The translations under genes were made by a program, and so were the position numbers. Positions 34,695 to 45,040 of a stretch of DNA of 64,000 bases are shown piece after piece; within the stretch, counting starts at the first letter, position 1; each line of letters opens with the position of its first letter. Source of the DNA: Mediterraneibacter hominis (GTDB taxonomy: Bacteria > Bacillota > Clostridia > Lachnospirales > Lachnospiraceae); the NCBI RefSeq assembly GCF_014287475.1, contig NZ_JACOPF010000002.1, positions 1-64,000 on the forward strand, in the 5' to 3' direction. Below the pieces are notes generated by a model that saw nothing but the letters and a program-made list of their open reading frames with translations, did not search any database and was not told the DNA's origin.

Positions 34695-35465
34695 TTATCT
34701 GCCAAAGGTATTTTTCCTGGCATTATCAGAAAAATATTCGTTAAAATTAATTGTATTTTTCAAAGTCTCTGTCATTTTATCATATCCAAATACATTCGGA
34801 TGTAATCCTTCTAAACTTAATTCTTTACACATAGAATGTCCATCTTTGTTTAAAAAAAGTGGATAATAATCTACAAAAAAAGTGTTGTACTTTTTTGACA
34901 ATTTCTCTAATCCTTGATTGTACATCCAAATATATTTTTGCCTGTCCTTTTCATGATTTGTCCATTCCATACAAGTAGGTAATAAAGAACAAAGTGCTAT
35001 GGATAACTGTTCTTTTGCTGAAATAGTAAGTATTTTCTCCATATTCAGCAAAGCCTCCTGAAGAACATTTTCTAAGCTTTTTCCTGTTTCTTGTTTCCAA
35101 TAATCAAATTCTAAATCCCAAGAATCATTAATTCCTGCCATTATAACCACAATTTTAGGTTTTAATTGTACGGCGTCTGCACGAAACCGATGGAGGAGGG
35201 ACACTGTCCTGTCTCCTCCGATTCCACGATTTAGTATCCGAAGTGGATAATCCTGAAAATATGCCGATAATTCCCACATTTGTATAATTGAGTCTCCGAT
35301 AAATACTATATCTACTTTACAATTTTTTTGTACAATAATCTGATTTTTACAATCAAATTCCATTCTTCTTTCATCTGCTCTCATAATCTGTGAAAGATAT
35401 CCCGGCTTAATCAATGGTTGATATTGCACTTTTTTATTTTGTATTATTTCTTTTGGATTACTCAT
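34695..35465 (-). CDS. SGNH/GDSL-family hydrolase (likely carbohydrate esterase)
   Basis: A 256-residue intracellular SGNH hydrolase. Blocks are visible: FIGDSII (Ser59 nucleophile), the Gly in NRGIGG, GINDS (Asn) and the C-terminal EGLHPN with the catalytic His. No signal peptide is seen, so it acts in the cytoplasm after import. It is the last gene of the glycan-import operon, 3 bp after the ADP-ribosylglycohydrolase-like gene. An O-deacetylase for imported oligosaccharides is the simplest role (inference). Confidence 0.85.
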   Translation of the reverse strand: MSNPKEIIQNKKVQYQPLIKPGYLSQIMRADERRMEFDCKNQIIVQKNCKVDIVFIGDSIIQMWELSAYFQDYPLRILNRGIGGDRTVSLLHRFRADAVQLKPKIVVIMAGINDSWDLEFDYWKQETGKSLENVLQEALLNMEKILTISAKEQLSIALCSLLPTCMEWTNHEKDRQKYIWMYNQGLEKLSKKYNTFFVDYYPLFLNKDGHSMCKELSLEGLHPNVFGYDKMTETLKNTINFNEYFSDNARKNTFGR

Positions 35466-35468
35466 TTT

Positions 35469-37409
35469 TTATCTTTCCCATATAAATTTATTTCTGTAAA
35501 TTCCCATAACCGGCATTCCATGATTTTTTTCACATACAGTACTCATTCCCCCGATTGTAAAATGTGCCGCTTCCGGTATATCGTCCGCCTGGAGTTTTAT
35601 TAAAATTTGGTTCCAGCCTTTTAAGAGCTTTGTTACTTTATAATTTGATAAGTCTCCTAAGGCACCTCCATTTCCAAGATTCGCCCGTAATGCAGTTTTT
35701 TGTATTGTAGTGTGGAGTAATTCTCCATTTAAATACAATTTCATAAACCCATTATTAGGTACTCCTAATACAACCTCTTTATCCTCACAAGAATAGATAT
35801 GATGCAGAGCATAAATAATTCCTTTCTCTTTAAAGCGTGTATTTAACTCTAAATTATTTCCCGAATTCCATTGTTCTGTAAATCCAGCAGGCGGAGCAAT
35901 AAACCACGTTTCTTCATCTACGCCACAGTCATCTTCGAGCGTTTTTCCCTGATAAAATTCTGAAATCATCCATCGATTTCCACCTAACAGTATAATCGGA
36001 ACAGCCGGAATAGCCGTCTCTTCCCTTATCTCTGTTCTCAACCATAAAATATTTGATTCTTTAATCTGCTGATAATCTGCCTGAATTTCATAACAAATTT
36101 CTGATTCTTCTTCCGCTTTTATCTGTATAATTTTTTTCTTTGCCTGTGGAGAACAAAAACCAACCGGCATTTCCAGAGAGACATGTATCGTTTTCTCAAT
36201 TAAATGAGGATTTTCAAACTTTACATATACTTTTGAAGTACGATTTCCTAAAATTGCAGCGTCATTCTTATACCGTACTGTTATATTTATTGAACCATAT
36301 GTATATGTAATACTATCTGCCGCATACTTATCTAAAAATGCTAACTTTGGAACAATTAATTTTACATTTTGGCTCATAGATCCATTATCCGAGAAGATCA
36401 TTTCATTGCCCCAATATCGCATAACTTTTTCCGCTTCTTTACAAACTACTTCCGTCAATTCACGTATGTCTGTTGGCGCGGTCAGGTTCCTGATTCCACC
36501 TGTAGTCATATTTGTAGCAATTTCATAGCCTAAAGGTTTTATCCATTTTTCCGGCAGAGAAGATGCTCCGCCGATAATACCCAGTATTGCCCCCAGAGTT
36601 GCTGCCGTACAGTCTGTATCCCATCCACAGTTGACTGCCTTACAAATAGAATCGCCGAAGTCTTCTCCATAAAGCCATCCTATTGTCTGAAATCCAAGGT
36701 TTAATGGAGAATACTGAGCTACTGGGTGATAGAATGTCTCCACCAGGTCATTCCTGTTATCTTCATATTTCATTCCTGCATGATAATTATCTATACATCT
36801 TTTTACACATTGATATGTCAGACAAGAAGAAGGAATAGAAGATAATGCTGTATCCAGAAGAACAAATTTATCCCCATTTACAAAAGCACAAGATTCCAAT
36901 ACTGCATTAAAAATTTCCCCATAAACAGATTCTCCGCCTCCATGGTCTATAATTGCATCCTGGAATGCGTACCATGCCGCTAACTCCGGGCATCCCGGAC
37001 TTATACATGCCCAAATTTCTGAACGGATTGGACTGCCCATACAATCTTGAAAGGAATTATTATGCCAGCCACATACAGGCGGCAGCAACCCTTTTTGCAT
37101 ATTTTCTTTACATAGTCCATATTCATCAAAGTTATAGGCTATACAGTCTCTCCATGCCTCTGCTAAATCGACAGAAGTAATTCCCGGTCCTTTTTTTTGC
37201 AGCTCCTGCAGCCAAATCAGCTGTAATTCCAGATCATCATTTGGAATTCCGCCTTCCGGAAGAAAAGGATACCAGTCTATATGAAACATTTGTTTGTCAC
37301 CGAATTTTCCCTCAAGAGGTTCTCCCAATGTCCCTCCTGCATTCTTGCCCAGCCAGCATCCCATTACCTTATCACGAAAACAATTACGGTTAATTTCTAT
37401 TCGAGTCAT
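35469..37409 (-). CDS. ADP-ribosylglycohydrolase-family protein with C-terminal extension
   Basis: A 646-residue protein. About 1-340 is the all-helical ADP-ribosylglycohydrolase (DraG) fold: GCWLGKNAGGTLGEP, NDDLELQ for the first metal residues and CGWDTDCTAATLGAILG for the second. About 340-646 looks like beta-sandwich modules, ending in GWNQILIKLQAD, a segment seen in carbohydrate-associated domains. In sugar-import operons such proteins are thought to cleave N- or O-glycosidic bonds in imported ligands rather than act on ADP-ribosyl proteins. Its start overlaps the end of the preceding gene by 20 bp. Substrate unknown. Confidence 0.82.
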   Translation of the reverse strand: MTRIEINRNCFRDKVMGCWLGKNAGGTLGEPLEGKFGDKQMFHIDWYPFLPEGGIPNDDLELQLIWLQELQKKGPGITSVDLAEAWRDCIAYNFDEYGLCKENMQKGLLPPVCGWHNNSFQDCMGSPIRSEIWACISPGCPELAAWYAFQDAIIDHGGGESVYGEIFNAVLESCAFVNGDKFVLLDTALSSIPSSCLTYQCVKRCIDNYHAGMKYEDNRNDLVETFYHPVAQYSPLNLGFQTIGWLYGEDFGDSICKAVNCGWDTDCTAATLGAILGIIGGASSLPEKWIKPLGYEIATNMTTGGIRNLTAPTDIRELTEVVCKEAEKVMRYWGNEMIFSDNGSMSQNVKLIVPKLAFLDKYAADSITYTYGSINITVRYKNDAAILGNRTSKVYVKFENPHLIEKTIHVSLEMPVGFCSPQAKKKIIQIKAEEESEICYEIQADYQQIKESNILWLRTEIREETAIPAVPIILLGGNRWMISEFYQGKTLEDDCGVDEETWFIAPPAGFTEQWNSGNNLELNTRFKEKGIIYALHHIYSCEDKEVVLGVPNNGFMKLYLNGELLHTTIQKTALRANLGNGGALGDLSNYKVTKLLKGWNQILIKLQADDIPEAAHFTIGGMSTVCEKNHGMPVMGIYRNKFIWER

Positions 37410-39120
37410 ATTTTTTTCCTTCTTTTAACATTTTTTTCAACGCATTTATGTAGAATTCTACTCGTTCTGGATTTAACTGAGCATCAAAAGGATATTTCGA
37501 TATAAATGAAGTTTGCAGAAGCCCTTCCTTATACGTTTCCATTTCATCTATTGTTTCATTTAAAAGCTGTGATGCTGTTTTTCTTTCTAATAAAATCTCT
37601 GTTTCATCTTTTTCAGTTACATATCTTCCAAAACAGTACCCTCGTGCCGTAAGTCTAAATCCACGTACATACCACCGCATAAATTCAAAATGTTCTTTCA
37701 TCTTCTGATATGCAGTTTCCGTTAATCCCATATTTCCCGCTTCAACTAAATCCACCAATTTTTCACATGCTATATATGCGTCTTCTTTATCTGATACGAT
37801 TTTCATAATATTATCAGGTGACATTTCCAGTGCATCTTTTTTCTCTGGATCCCATTCACTTAAACTATGATGTGTTCCGCCGATAAAAGTAAACTGCTCT
37901 GGCGTAAGATGCATACAACTATCGTTTGAAAATAAACAGCCATTTACAAAGTTTGTTTTTTCCACAATTGGCCATGTTGCATCCATAATTTCTTTTATTT
38001 GTTTTACACAGTTCTTCAATTCTCCTGGTGAAAGTTCGTCATTAATCAAATGTTCCCCCTGCAGCCAGCGCAAATAAATCTCTTCTTCACTGATATTTTC
38101 GTTATCTGCATATGCTGCTATTGCATATAAATTCACCATATTTAAATTATCGAAACAAGTCCAATCCTGTACACCTTCCCAGTCTGTTCGCGCCAAAAAT
38201 CCACTTACTTTGTGTTCTTTTCCATATTTTAGTCTGCGTTTAATATCAGAAAGCATTGCGGATGGCTGTACTCCCCAGCCGAAAAACTGACCATTTACAT
38301 CATATTCTGTAATTTGTGGATGTTCTCCCACTTTTCCCATCAATGGATTATCCGGAAAAGTCGGATAAAAATCATGCGGCGTATTTTTCAGTGATAAAAC
38401 AATTTCTTCCGGCATTTCCATAAATGCTTTCTGAAATCTTTCCTGTTCTGCTTTCGTATAAATAAAATCACGTATAATTAATTTCTTACCAGCTTCTTTA
38501 AATGGTTTATATATTGCCATAATCATATTCTTATACCATTCTACCGGATCTAGATTACGACACCTTTCGCATCCGCATGCAAATGTATTACTAATAGCAA
38601 GTCTTGCCTCTCCTGTACCAATAGAGCAAATAATTCCAGCTAAATCCGGTAGTGCAAGAAATAATTCTTTATATTTATAAGGTAAAAATTCTTCATACCA
38701 GAAAGGATTACTCGGACATATGGTTCCATCTGCCTGCATAAGTTCTTTTTTATACTTCAAAACAAAATCCGAAAACCATAATTCTTTATTTTCAAAATAA
38801 ATACTAACTCCAGCCTCTTTTGCTTCACGTATAACATGATTTATGTAATCTCTTCTGTTTAAATTCAAATTTTCCCGCAAGGCATGGTTTAATATAGGAT
38901 GATCCACTTCCAAAAAAGCGTCATAATAACTTTTAGGCTCTCCGCTTCCTCCTAAAAACTTTGCGGGAAAAACTATTTTGTCTTCAATCCCCGGTTCATG
39001 AAATACCATTGCGTTCATATTATTACGTACCATAAAGTCTAAACGTCTTCTAATTTCATCCAGGTTCCATATCTGAGTAAAATCGTGAATTTCCATTGCC
39101 CGAAAAGTATAATTGTCCAT
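37390..39120 (-). CDS. Putative glycoside hydrolase, distantly alpha-glucuronidase (GH67)-like
   Basis: A 576-residue soluble protein with no signal peptide. The middle and C-terminal parts recall the GH67 barrel, for example PQITEYDVNGQFFGWG, SGFLARTDWEG and NLYAIAAYADNENISEEEIYLRW, but the match is weak and I would not assign a substrate. A CGCERCR cysteine motif near residue 180 may hold metal. It is encoded between the permeases and the ADP-ribosylglycohydrolase-like gene, so it should act on the imported glycan in the cytoplasm. A uronic-acid-containing oligosaccharide is one possibility. Confidence 0.6.
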   Translation of the reverse strand: MDNYTFRAMEIHDFTQIWNLDEIRRRLDFMVRNNMNAMVFHEPGIEDKIVFPAKFLGGSGEPKSYYDAFLEVDHPILNHALRENLNLNRRDYINHVIREAKEAGVSIYFENKELWFSDFVLKYKKELMQADGTICPSNPFWYEEFLPYKYKELFLALPDLAGIICSIGTGEARLAISNTFACGCERCRNLDPVEWYKNMIMAIYKPFKEAGKKLIIRDFIYTKAEQERFQKAFMEMPEEIVLSLKNTPHDFYPTFPDNPLMGKVGEHPQITEYDVNGQFFGWGVQPSAMLSDIKRRLKYGKEHKVSGFLARTDWEGVQDWTCFDNLNMVNLYAIAAYADNENISEEEIYLRWLQGEHLINDELSPGELKNCVKQIKEIMDATWPIVEKTNFVNGCLFSNDSCMHLTPEQFTFIGGTHHSLSEWDPEKKDALEMSPDNIMKIVSDKEDAYIACEKLVDLVEAGNMGLTETAYQKMKEHFEFMRWYVRGFRLTARGYCFGRYVTEKDETEILLERKTASQLLNETIDEMETYKEGLLQTSFISKYPFDAQLNPERVEFYINALKKMLKEGKKYDSNRN

Positions 39121-39171
39121 TTATTCATTCTCCTTATGTAATATAATTTTTTTGTTATATAAATACTCAAT

Positions 39172-40032
39172 TTACCCTTTTAATCCTGATGACGCAATTC
39201 CTTCTACAAAATATTTCTGTAAACAGAAAAACATAATCACCAATGGAAGAATCGAAACACATGCCATTGACATAATCTCATTCCAGTTCGTAGACGCTGC
39301 GACGTCCAGCCCCATACGTAATGCAAGGGAAAGCGGATATTTCGATACACTGTTAATGTAAATCAGAGGATTCATAAAATCATTCCATGTCCAGATTGTT
39401 TGAAAAATACAAATTGATATCATAGACGGCTTTAATATGGGAATCAGTATTCTTGTTAAAATCTGGAAGGAATTACAGCCGTCAATTTTAGCCGCTTCAT
39501 CGAGTTCTTTTGGTATTCCTCTTAAAAATTGTACTTCCTGATAAATAAAAAACGGGTAACATGCAAATAATGCCGGCATCCAAAATGGCATATAACTGTC
39601 CAGCCATCCGAAATCTCGAAACAAAAGATACCTTGGGATAATAAGGACAGCATTCGGAACCATTAATGTTGATAACATAACTCCAAATAAAAGTTTATTT
39701 CCTTTAAAAGAAAATCTCGCAAATCCATATGCAACTACCGTACATGATATTACCGTAAACAATACTGTAGGCACTACTATTACAAATGTATTTATAAAAA
39801 AATCAGTAAAAGTATACTGTCCTGAAGAATCCCATCCTTTAATAAAACCAGACCAGTCGAAATGTTCCGGCAACAAATTAACTGCGAGATTTATCTCTTC
39901 ATTCGTTTTAAATGAGGCAAAAAACATCCATACTAATGGATAGATCATACAAATACCAATTACTGTTATCAATATAAAGGAACACCAACGTATATATTTC
40001 TTCTTTTTCATCTTATTTTCCTCCTCCATCAC
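39172..40032 (-). CDS. Sugar ABC transporter permease (MalG/AraQ type)
   Basis: A 286-residue inner-membrane subunit with six hydrophobic segments and the EAA loop ELDEAAKIDGCNSFQIL that docks to the ATPase. It pairs with the permease encoded just upstream; the two genes overlap by 20 bp. This is the CUT1 group, importing di- or oligosaccharides. No ATP-binding gene is in the operon, so a shared MsmX-type ATPase elsewhere must energise it (inference). Confidence 0.92.
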   Translation of the reverse strand: MMEEENKMKKKKYIRWCSFILITVIGICMIYPLVWMFFASFKTNEEINLAVNLLPEHFDWSGFIKGWDSSGQYTFTDFFINTFVIVVPTVLFTVISCTVVAYGFARFSFKGNKLLFGVMLSTLMVPNAVLIIPRYLLFRDFGWLDSYMPFWMPALFACYPFFIYQEVQFLRGIPKELDEAAKIDGCNSFQILTRILIPILKPSMISICIFQTIWTWNDFMNPLIYINSVSKYPLSLALRMGLDVAASTNWNEIMSMACVSILPLVIMFFCLQKYFVEGIASSGLKG

Positions 40033-40891
40033 TGTAAAATACCCAATATTTTGAAGTAAAGAAAATAAATCCGCTTAAACAGAGTAAAAATATAAATAGC
40101 AGCCATGATTCTGCGCTGGCGTACCCGAGATCTGATTTTACAAAAGCATCCTCATATATTTTTAACGCCATAATATTTGTTGACTTCAAAGGTCCGCCGC
40201 CTGTTACTACATATGCCGACGTATAATTTTGCAAGGCATTGATCGTCTGCATTACAATATTAAATAACATAACCGGACTTATTAATGGAAGCGTAACTTT
40301 AAAAAACACTTTCACTTTGCCTGCTCCGTCAATTTGGGCGGCTTCATATAAGTCTCTCGGTACCTGTTTTAGCGCTGCAAAGAATAAAACCATGGAAGAA
40401 CCAAACTGCCATATATCAATTAATCCAATTGTAAACAATGCATATTTTGGATCTCCTAACCAGTTAATATCTGTTCCTATGAGATTATTAATAATACCGC
40501 TTTTCATGAACATGACACGCCATAAAGCAGAAATTGCCACGCTTCCGCCAAGTATGGAAGGAAGATAATACATTGTCCGGAAAATTCTTATTCCTTTAAT
40601 TTTCATGCTTAATATCATCGCTACGATCAAAGCAAATATTAATTTTGCAGGGACTACCATTATGATATATTTTATCGTTACCCACATGGAATTAAATAAA
40701 TCTACATCTTCTGTGAACATTCTTATGTAATTTTCTATCCCTATAAATTGATATTCCCCGCCTAATTTAATATCCGTCAAAGAATACCGAAAAGAATTCA
40801 CTAACGGAATTAATTGAAACATTAAAAATCCTATAATCCATGGAAATATATACAGATATCCTTTTGCTTCTCCAAGTTTTTTTCTTTTCAT
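40013..40891 (-). CDS. Sugar ABC transporter permease (MalF/UgpA type)
   Basis: A 292-residue membrane subunit with six predicted helices and the EAA loop DLYEAAQIDGAGKVKVFF. It follows the binding-protein gene by 55 bp and overlaps the second permease gene. Its short N-terminus without the large MalF periplasmic loop is usual for Gram-positive CUT1 permeases. Confidence 0.92.
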   Translation of the reverse strand: MKRKKLGEAKGYLYIFPWIIGFLMFQLIPLVNSFRYSLTDIKLGGEYQFIGIENYIRMFTEDVDLFNSMWVTIKYIIMVVPAKLIFALIVAMILSMKIKGIRIFRTMYYLPSILGGSVAISALWRVMFMKSGIINNLIGTDINWLGDPKYALFTIGLIDIWQFGSSMVLFFAALKQVPRDLYEAAQIDGAGKVKVFFKVTLPLISPVMLFNIVMQTINALQNYTSAYVVTGGGPLKSTNIMALKIYEDAFVKSDLGYASAESWLLFIFLLCLSGFIFFTSKYWVFYSDGGGK

Positions 40892-40946
40892 ATCTTCTCA
40901 CTTTCCAGAGGGTTGACAGGAATATCAACCCTCCTTAGTCTTTTTA

Positions 40947-42281
40947 TTATTTTTGTAAACGCTCTAATGTCTCTTCGAGAAGACCCATTGTATCATCTGT
41001 TATGCTTTCTACGTTTCCTTGGTTATAAGCAATCTTTTCTACCCCATCCTGAAGAATTTCAACCACTTCTGTCGGTGTATAAAGATTCTGATGAATTGTT
41101 CCTGTTTCTCCCGCTTTATCAATTGCTGATACTAACACTGGATCAACATAACCATTTTCTTCACAAATCTGCTGACCTTTTTCTGTAGCAGGAAGAGAAC
41201 GACATGCCTTTAATGTATTAATTGCTGTCTCATCATTATAAAAATAATTCAAAAAATCTGCCGCTACTTCCGGATGCTCACATTTTGATGAAATAGCAAG
41301 CATCTGGGGCGGTACATATAAAATACCAGATTCTTTTGCATCTTCAAATTGCGGCATATCCAAAGCTTCAGCTGTATCCTGAAAATCATAATATCCATCA
41401 AATATATTAGATGTAGCACCATAAACTACTGCTAATTCGTGATTTATCCATTTGGGATTTGTATTTAATTTTAATGCATATGGAGCACTGTCTGCCGCTG
41501 GTTCTATTACATTATTTTCATACATATCATGGATCAATGTAAACGCTTTTAGAAGTTCCTCTTTTGTAAAATTCATCTCCATTGTATCTTTATTAATTAA
41601 GTCTTCCCCTGTAATCTGTGCCATAATAGAACCAAGAAGTTCTTTTCCAAGTGTTTCAATGTCAATATTAAATAGATAATATTCTTCATTCACTTCATGA
41701 AGTGTCTTTCCTGCCTCAATAAAATCCTCCCATGTTTTAATTGTTTCTGCATCAATACCGGCTTCATCAAACAGCGCTGTATTTGCCAGCCAGATTCCGC
41801 CATTAATTCCTGTTGGCAATGCAATCATCTTATCGTCATAATAAGAAAAGTTTTTAATAAACTCCTGATTAAAGTCTGATGTATCTAAAATATCTGCATA
41901 ATCTTCCAAATTTACGAATACATCTCCAATAGCCATTAAATCCGAGACTGTATTTGCATTATATTGAATAATATCCGCAGCAGTTCCACCCGAAAGCTGT
42001 GTCGTTAATTTTTCAAAATAACCGTCATATCCACCATATTCTGCCTCAATCTTTACATTTGGATGTTCCTTTTCATATTGTTCAATTACATCCAAAGTAG
42101 CCTGATGTCTAACATCATCCCCCCACCACATAAAACGCAAAGTTACTTGTTCATCTGAACTTTCCGTATTTTGCCCATCCGTTTTGTTTCCCTTGTCTGC
42201 ATTTCCACATCCACTAAATACTACTACTGATGAGATTGCCAAAATTACAGACATAAACAGTGACAAATATTTTTTCTTCAT
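40947..42281 (-). CDS. Sugar-binding lipoprotein of the ABC importer
   Basis: A 444-residue family 1 extracellular solute-binding protein. The signal peptide ends in the lipobox VVFSGCG, so the mature protein starts at a lipidated Cys near residue 25. The body reads as a type I binding protein (TLRFMWWGDD, AADIIQYNANTVSDL, Trp-rich ligand segments). It is the first gene of the minus-strand import operon. It is divergent from the two-component system, which likely controls it. GGAGGAACTG precedes ATG 42281. Confidence 0.93.
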   Translation of the reverse strand: MKKKYLSLFMSVILAISSVVVFSGCGNADKGNKTDGQNTESSDEQVTLRFMWWGDDVRHQATLDVIEQYEKEHPNVKIEAEYGGYDGYFEKLTTQLSGGTAADIIQYNANTVSDLMAIGDVFVNLEDYADILDTSDFNQEFIKNFSYYDDKMIALPTGINGGIWLANTALFDEAGIDAETIKTWEDFIEAGKTLHEVNEEYYLFNIDIETLGKELLGSIMAQITGEDLINKDTMEMNFTKEELLKAFTLIHDMYENNVIEPAADSAPYALKLNTNPKWINHELAVVYGATSNIFDGYYDFQDTAEALDMPQFEDAKESGILYVPPQMLAISSKCEHPEVAADFLNYFYNDETAINTLKACRSLPATEKGQQICEENGYVDPVLVSAIDKAGETGTIHQNLYTPTEVVEILQDGVEKIAYNQGNVESITDDTMGLLEETLERLQK

Positions 42282-42350
42282 AAATCAGTTCCTCCTTCTT
42301 TTGATATTATTAAAGTAGCATACTCATATTTTTTCTCACAGATACGTTTC

Positions 42351-42380
42351 TTGACATTTATTCTGATATTATGATATGAT
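42351..42380 (+). promoter_or_regulatory. Promoter of the YesN/YesM-type two-component genes
   Basis: TTGACA (42351-42356), 18 bp, TATGAT (42375-42380), pointing at the response regulator. It lies in the 162-bp divergent region shared with the binding-protein gene. Confidence 0.65.
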
Positions 42381-42443
42381 TTTTTTATAAGTATCAATTA
42401 TTAATATTTATACTCTTTTTATGTCATAAAGCGAGGAATTCAT

Positions 42444-43190
42444 ATGTTAAACTTAGTCATTGTTGAAGATGAGTTAAATATTCGTGAATGTCTTATTCAT
42501 TTATTTCCTTGGGATTCTCTTGGTATAAAAGTGACTGCTAGTTTTTCCAATGGCCAGGATGCATATCATTATTTGTCTACAGAACATGTAGATATTCTTT
42601 TAACTGATATACGGCTTCCGAATATTTCTGGACTCGATTTAATTCGTATGCTACGCGAAGATAAAAATCCAGTGGAAATTATAATTCTCACAGGATATAA
42701 ACATTTTGACTATGCCAGACAGGCAATTCGCTATCAAGTACGTGATTTTCTTCTAAAGCCAATCAAATATGAAGACCTCACTAAGTCTATATTGAATATT
42801 AAAGATATGCTGGAAAAAGAATCCGAGGATTTTCCCGAACCCACTAACAACGGCGACAATACTTATCATACAAAACTCATTACAATGGCCAAAGATTTCG
42901 TACAGAATAATTTAAGCAACGCTTCTTTGGAAACTACCGCTATATATGTCCACCTAAGTCCTGGATACTTTTCTAAATTGTTTCACAAAATAACTCAATT
43001 AACTTTTTCGGATTATTTAATTCAATGTAAAATGGAACGGGCTGCAGAATTGCTGAATGATATTCATTTTAAGACATACGAGATTTCTTTGATGGTTGGT
43101 TATGATAATCCTAAAAATTTTACTCGGGCGTTTAAACAATATTTTAATGTTACTCCAAGAGAATATAGAAATCATATTGTTAAAGAATAA
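42444..43190 (+). CDS. AraC-type response regulator (YesN family)
   Basis: A 248-residue regulator with an N-terminal receiver domain (1-120; acidic pocket VEDE, phosphoacceptor Asp55 in LLTDIRLPN, Lys in LLKPIKY) and a C-terminal AraC double helix-turn-helix (about 150-245; MVGYDNPKNFTRAFKQYFNV). It is shorter than many YesN proteins, lacking a long linker. It probably activates the divergent importer operon on signal from the kinase encoded next. Confidence 0.92.
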   Translation: MLNLVIVEDELNIRECLIHLFPWDSLGIKVTASFSNGQDAYHYLSTEHVDILLTDIRLPNISGLDLIRMLREDKNPVEIIILTGYKHFDYARQAIRYQVRDFLLKPIKYEDLTKSILNIKDMLEKESEDFPEPTNNGDNTYHTKLITMAKDFVQNNLSNASLETTAIYVHLSPGYFSKLFHKITQLTFSDYLIQCKMERAAELLNDIHFKTYEISLMVGYDNPKNFTRAFKQYFNVTPREYRNHIVKE

Positions 43191-43210
43191 GTAGGTCAGG
43201 AATTTACTTT

Positions 43211-44998
43211 ATGAAACAAAAATATTTTATTAATAAATTTATCCGGTATTTTTTTCTTTTTTCTGTTCCTGTAATTATTATAGGACTTCTATTGACTGTC
43301 TACTCATTTTTTCAAATACGAGAAGATTCGGACAGACAGGCACAAAGCACATTTCGAATAAGCAGCCAGCTTATGGAAGAAATTTTGACTAAAGGTGACG
43401 ATATTGCCGATCTGATGAATACCAACAGCGCTATTTCTATGTCCATGTATCGTATCCTTAACCAAAATTCTATGGATTATAAAGAAAATATTACAAAAAA
43501 TATAATGTTTTATATTTTTGAAAACTTAAAATCCAGCTCCTCTTATGTCGATTCTGTATATGTATATTTTCCAAACGAAGGGGATTATTTTTTTCAGACA
43601 AATAGGAAGCTTACATCTATAGATAATTCCGCTGATCAACAATGGCTTAATGAATTCAAAAATCATACAAAAAAGGATAAAAAATGGATTACATTGCGCT
43701 CTTCCCAAAATTACTATTTTGAAAATTCCCATAATGTAATAACAATATACAGACGGATTCAATATTATGACGGCGTTTTAGTCATAAATCTAAATCAATC
43801 TGTTTTATCAGAGCTTCTTTCTTCTCTTGAAAATTATCCGAATGAATCTATTTTTGTAACTAATTCAAATGGTGAAATTTTGTTTTCTAATGCAAATGCA
43901 GATAAACTTAATCTAAGAAAGGAACAAGGAATTCATAAACAATTATCCCTCTCTTTATCTGATAAAGGACATTATCTTTCTTCAGTAAAATATAATCATC
44001 ATACTTATACAGTAAATGAATTTATCTATCCTGAATATAATCTTCATTTTTTGTCGCTTGTTCCTTCACGAGATATTTACCGCCTGATGTATAATATAAT
44101 TTATTGTGTTATTGCAGGCATTATTATTGCCGCAATACTTTGTCTTTTGTTCAGTCTTTATCTGACTCAAAAAAACTTTCATCAAATAGAACTTCTTATG
44201 GATATCCTTTGGCGGGCAGAAAAAGGGATTCTTCCCCTTGATGGAAGCGGGGAACTTGTAGATACTAAAAAATTGGATGAATATAATCTGATTTTGAATC
44301 GTGTTATTCTCACATTTGTTGAAAATAATACATTGACTATGCAGATAAACGAATGGCAGTTAAAGAAAACTATCAGTGAACTTAAGGCTCTTCAGCTTCA
44401 GATTAATCCGCATTTTTTCTTTAATACGCTCCAATCTATAGATATGGAAATTATAAAAAATGAAGGGTATCAGGCTCCGGCCAGCAGGTTAATACATTCT
44501 CTTTCGGATATTTTGCGTTATGCACTTGGTGATTCCAGGACTTCTGTTTCTTTACGGGATGAAATTCAGTCTTGTAAAGAGTATATGGAAATTCAAAAAT
44601 TTCATAACCCCAGACAAATTGTACTTTTATGGGACTATGATGATGCTTTACTGGATTACTCCGTCATACGCCTTTTATTTCAACCATTACTTGAAAACAG
44701 TATTCACTATAGTATTCAATCACCACAGGATACCTTGGTGATTCGGATTAAAATTTATGATACTGGAAATTTTTTAAGATTTCATATTTTAGACAATGGA
44801 ATAGGAATTGAAAAAAAACGACTTAAACAAATTAGAGAATCTCTTCATTCTCCAGAAGATCAAGAACACCACATAGGGATAAAAAATACACACAAGCGCC
44901 TTGTTCTTACTTATCCTGATAACCCAGGACTAACCATAATCAGTCATTTAAAACAAGGCACTTGTATCAGCTTTTCTATTCCAAAACATAAAAAGTAA
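43211..44998 (+). CDS. Sensor histidine kinase (YesM family)
   Basis: A 595-residue kinase. It has a membrane helix (about 13-35), an extracellular sensing region of about 260 residues (dCache-like), a second helix (about 295-320), a HAMP-like linker, then the His_kinase domain with LQLQINPHFFFNTLQS (phospho-His) and an HATPase with LLENSIHY and LDNGIGI. This is the Lyt/YesM group without a classic HisKA dimer domain. It starts 20 bp after the response-regulator gene. The ligand is probably an extracellular sugar or the loaded binding protein. Confidence 0.92.
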   Translation: MKQKYFINKFIRYFFLFSVPVIIIGLLLTVYSFFQIREDSDRQAQSTFRISSQLMEEILTKGDDIADLMNTNSAISMSMYRILNQNSMDYKENITKNIMFYIFENLKSSSSYVDSVYVYFPNEGDYFFQTNRKLTSIDNSADQQWLNEFKNHTKKDKKWITLRSSQNYYFENSHNVITIYRRIQYYDGVLVINLNQSVLSELLSSLENYPNESIFVTNSNGEILFSNANADKLNLRKEQGIHKQLSLSLSDKGHYLSSVKYNHHTYTVNEFIYPEYNLHFLSLVPSRDIYRLMYNIIYCVIAGIIIAAILCLLFSLYLTQKNFHQIELLMDILWRAEKGILPLDGSGELVDTKKLDEYNLILNRVILTFVENNTLTMQINEWQLKKTISELKALQLQINPHFFFNTLQSIDMEIIKNEGYQAPASRLIHSLSDILRYALGDSRTSVSLRDEIQSCKEYMEIQKFHNPRQIVLLWDYDDALLDYSVIRLLFQPLLENSIHYSIQSPQDTLVIRIKIYDTGNFLRFHILDNGIGIEKKRLKQIRESLHSPEDQEHHIGIKNTHKRLVLTYPDNPGLTIISHLKQGTCISFSIPKHKK

Positions 44999-45040
44999 AA
45001 TTATTTAAGAAGGGGATTATCCGATATTTAACCATGTATT

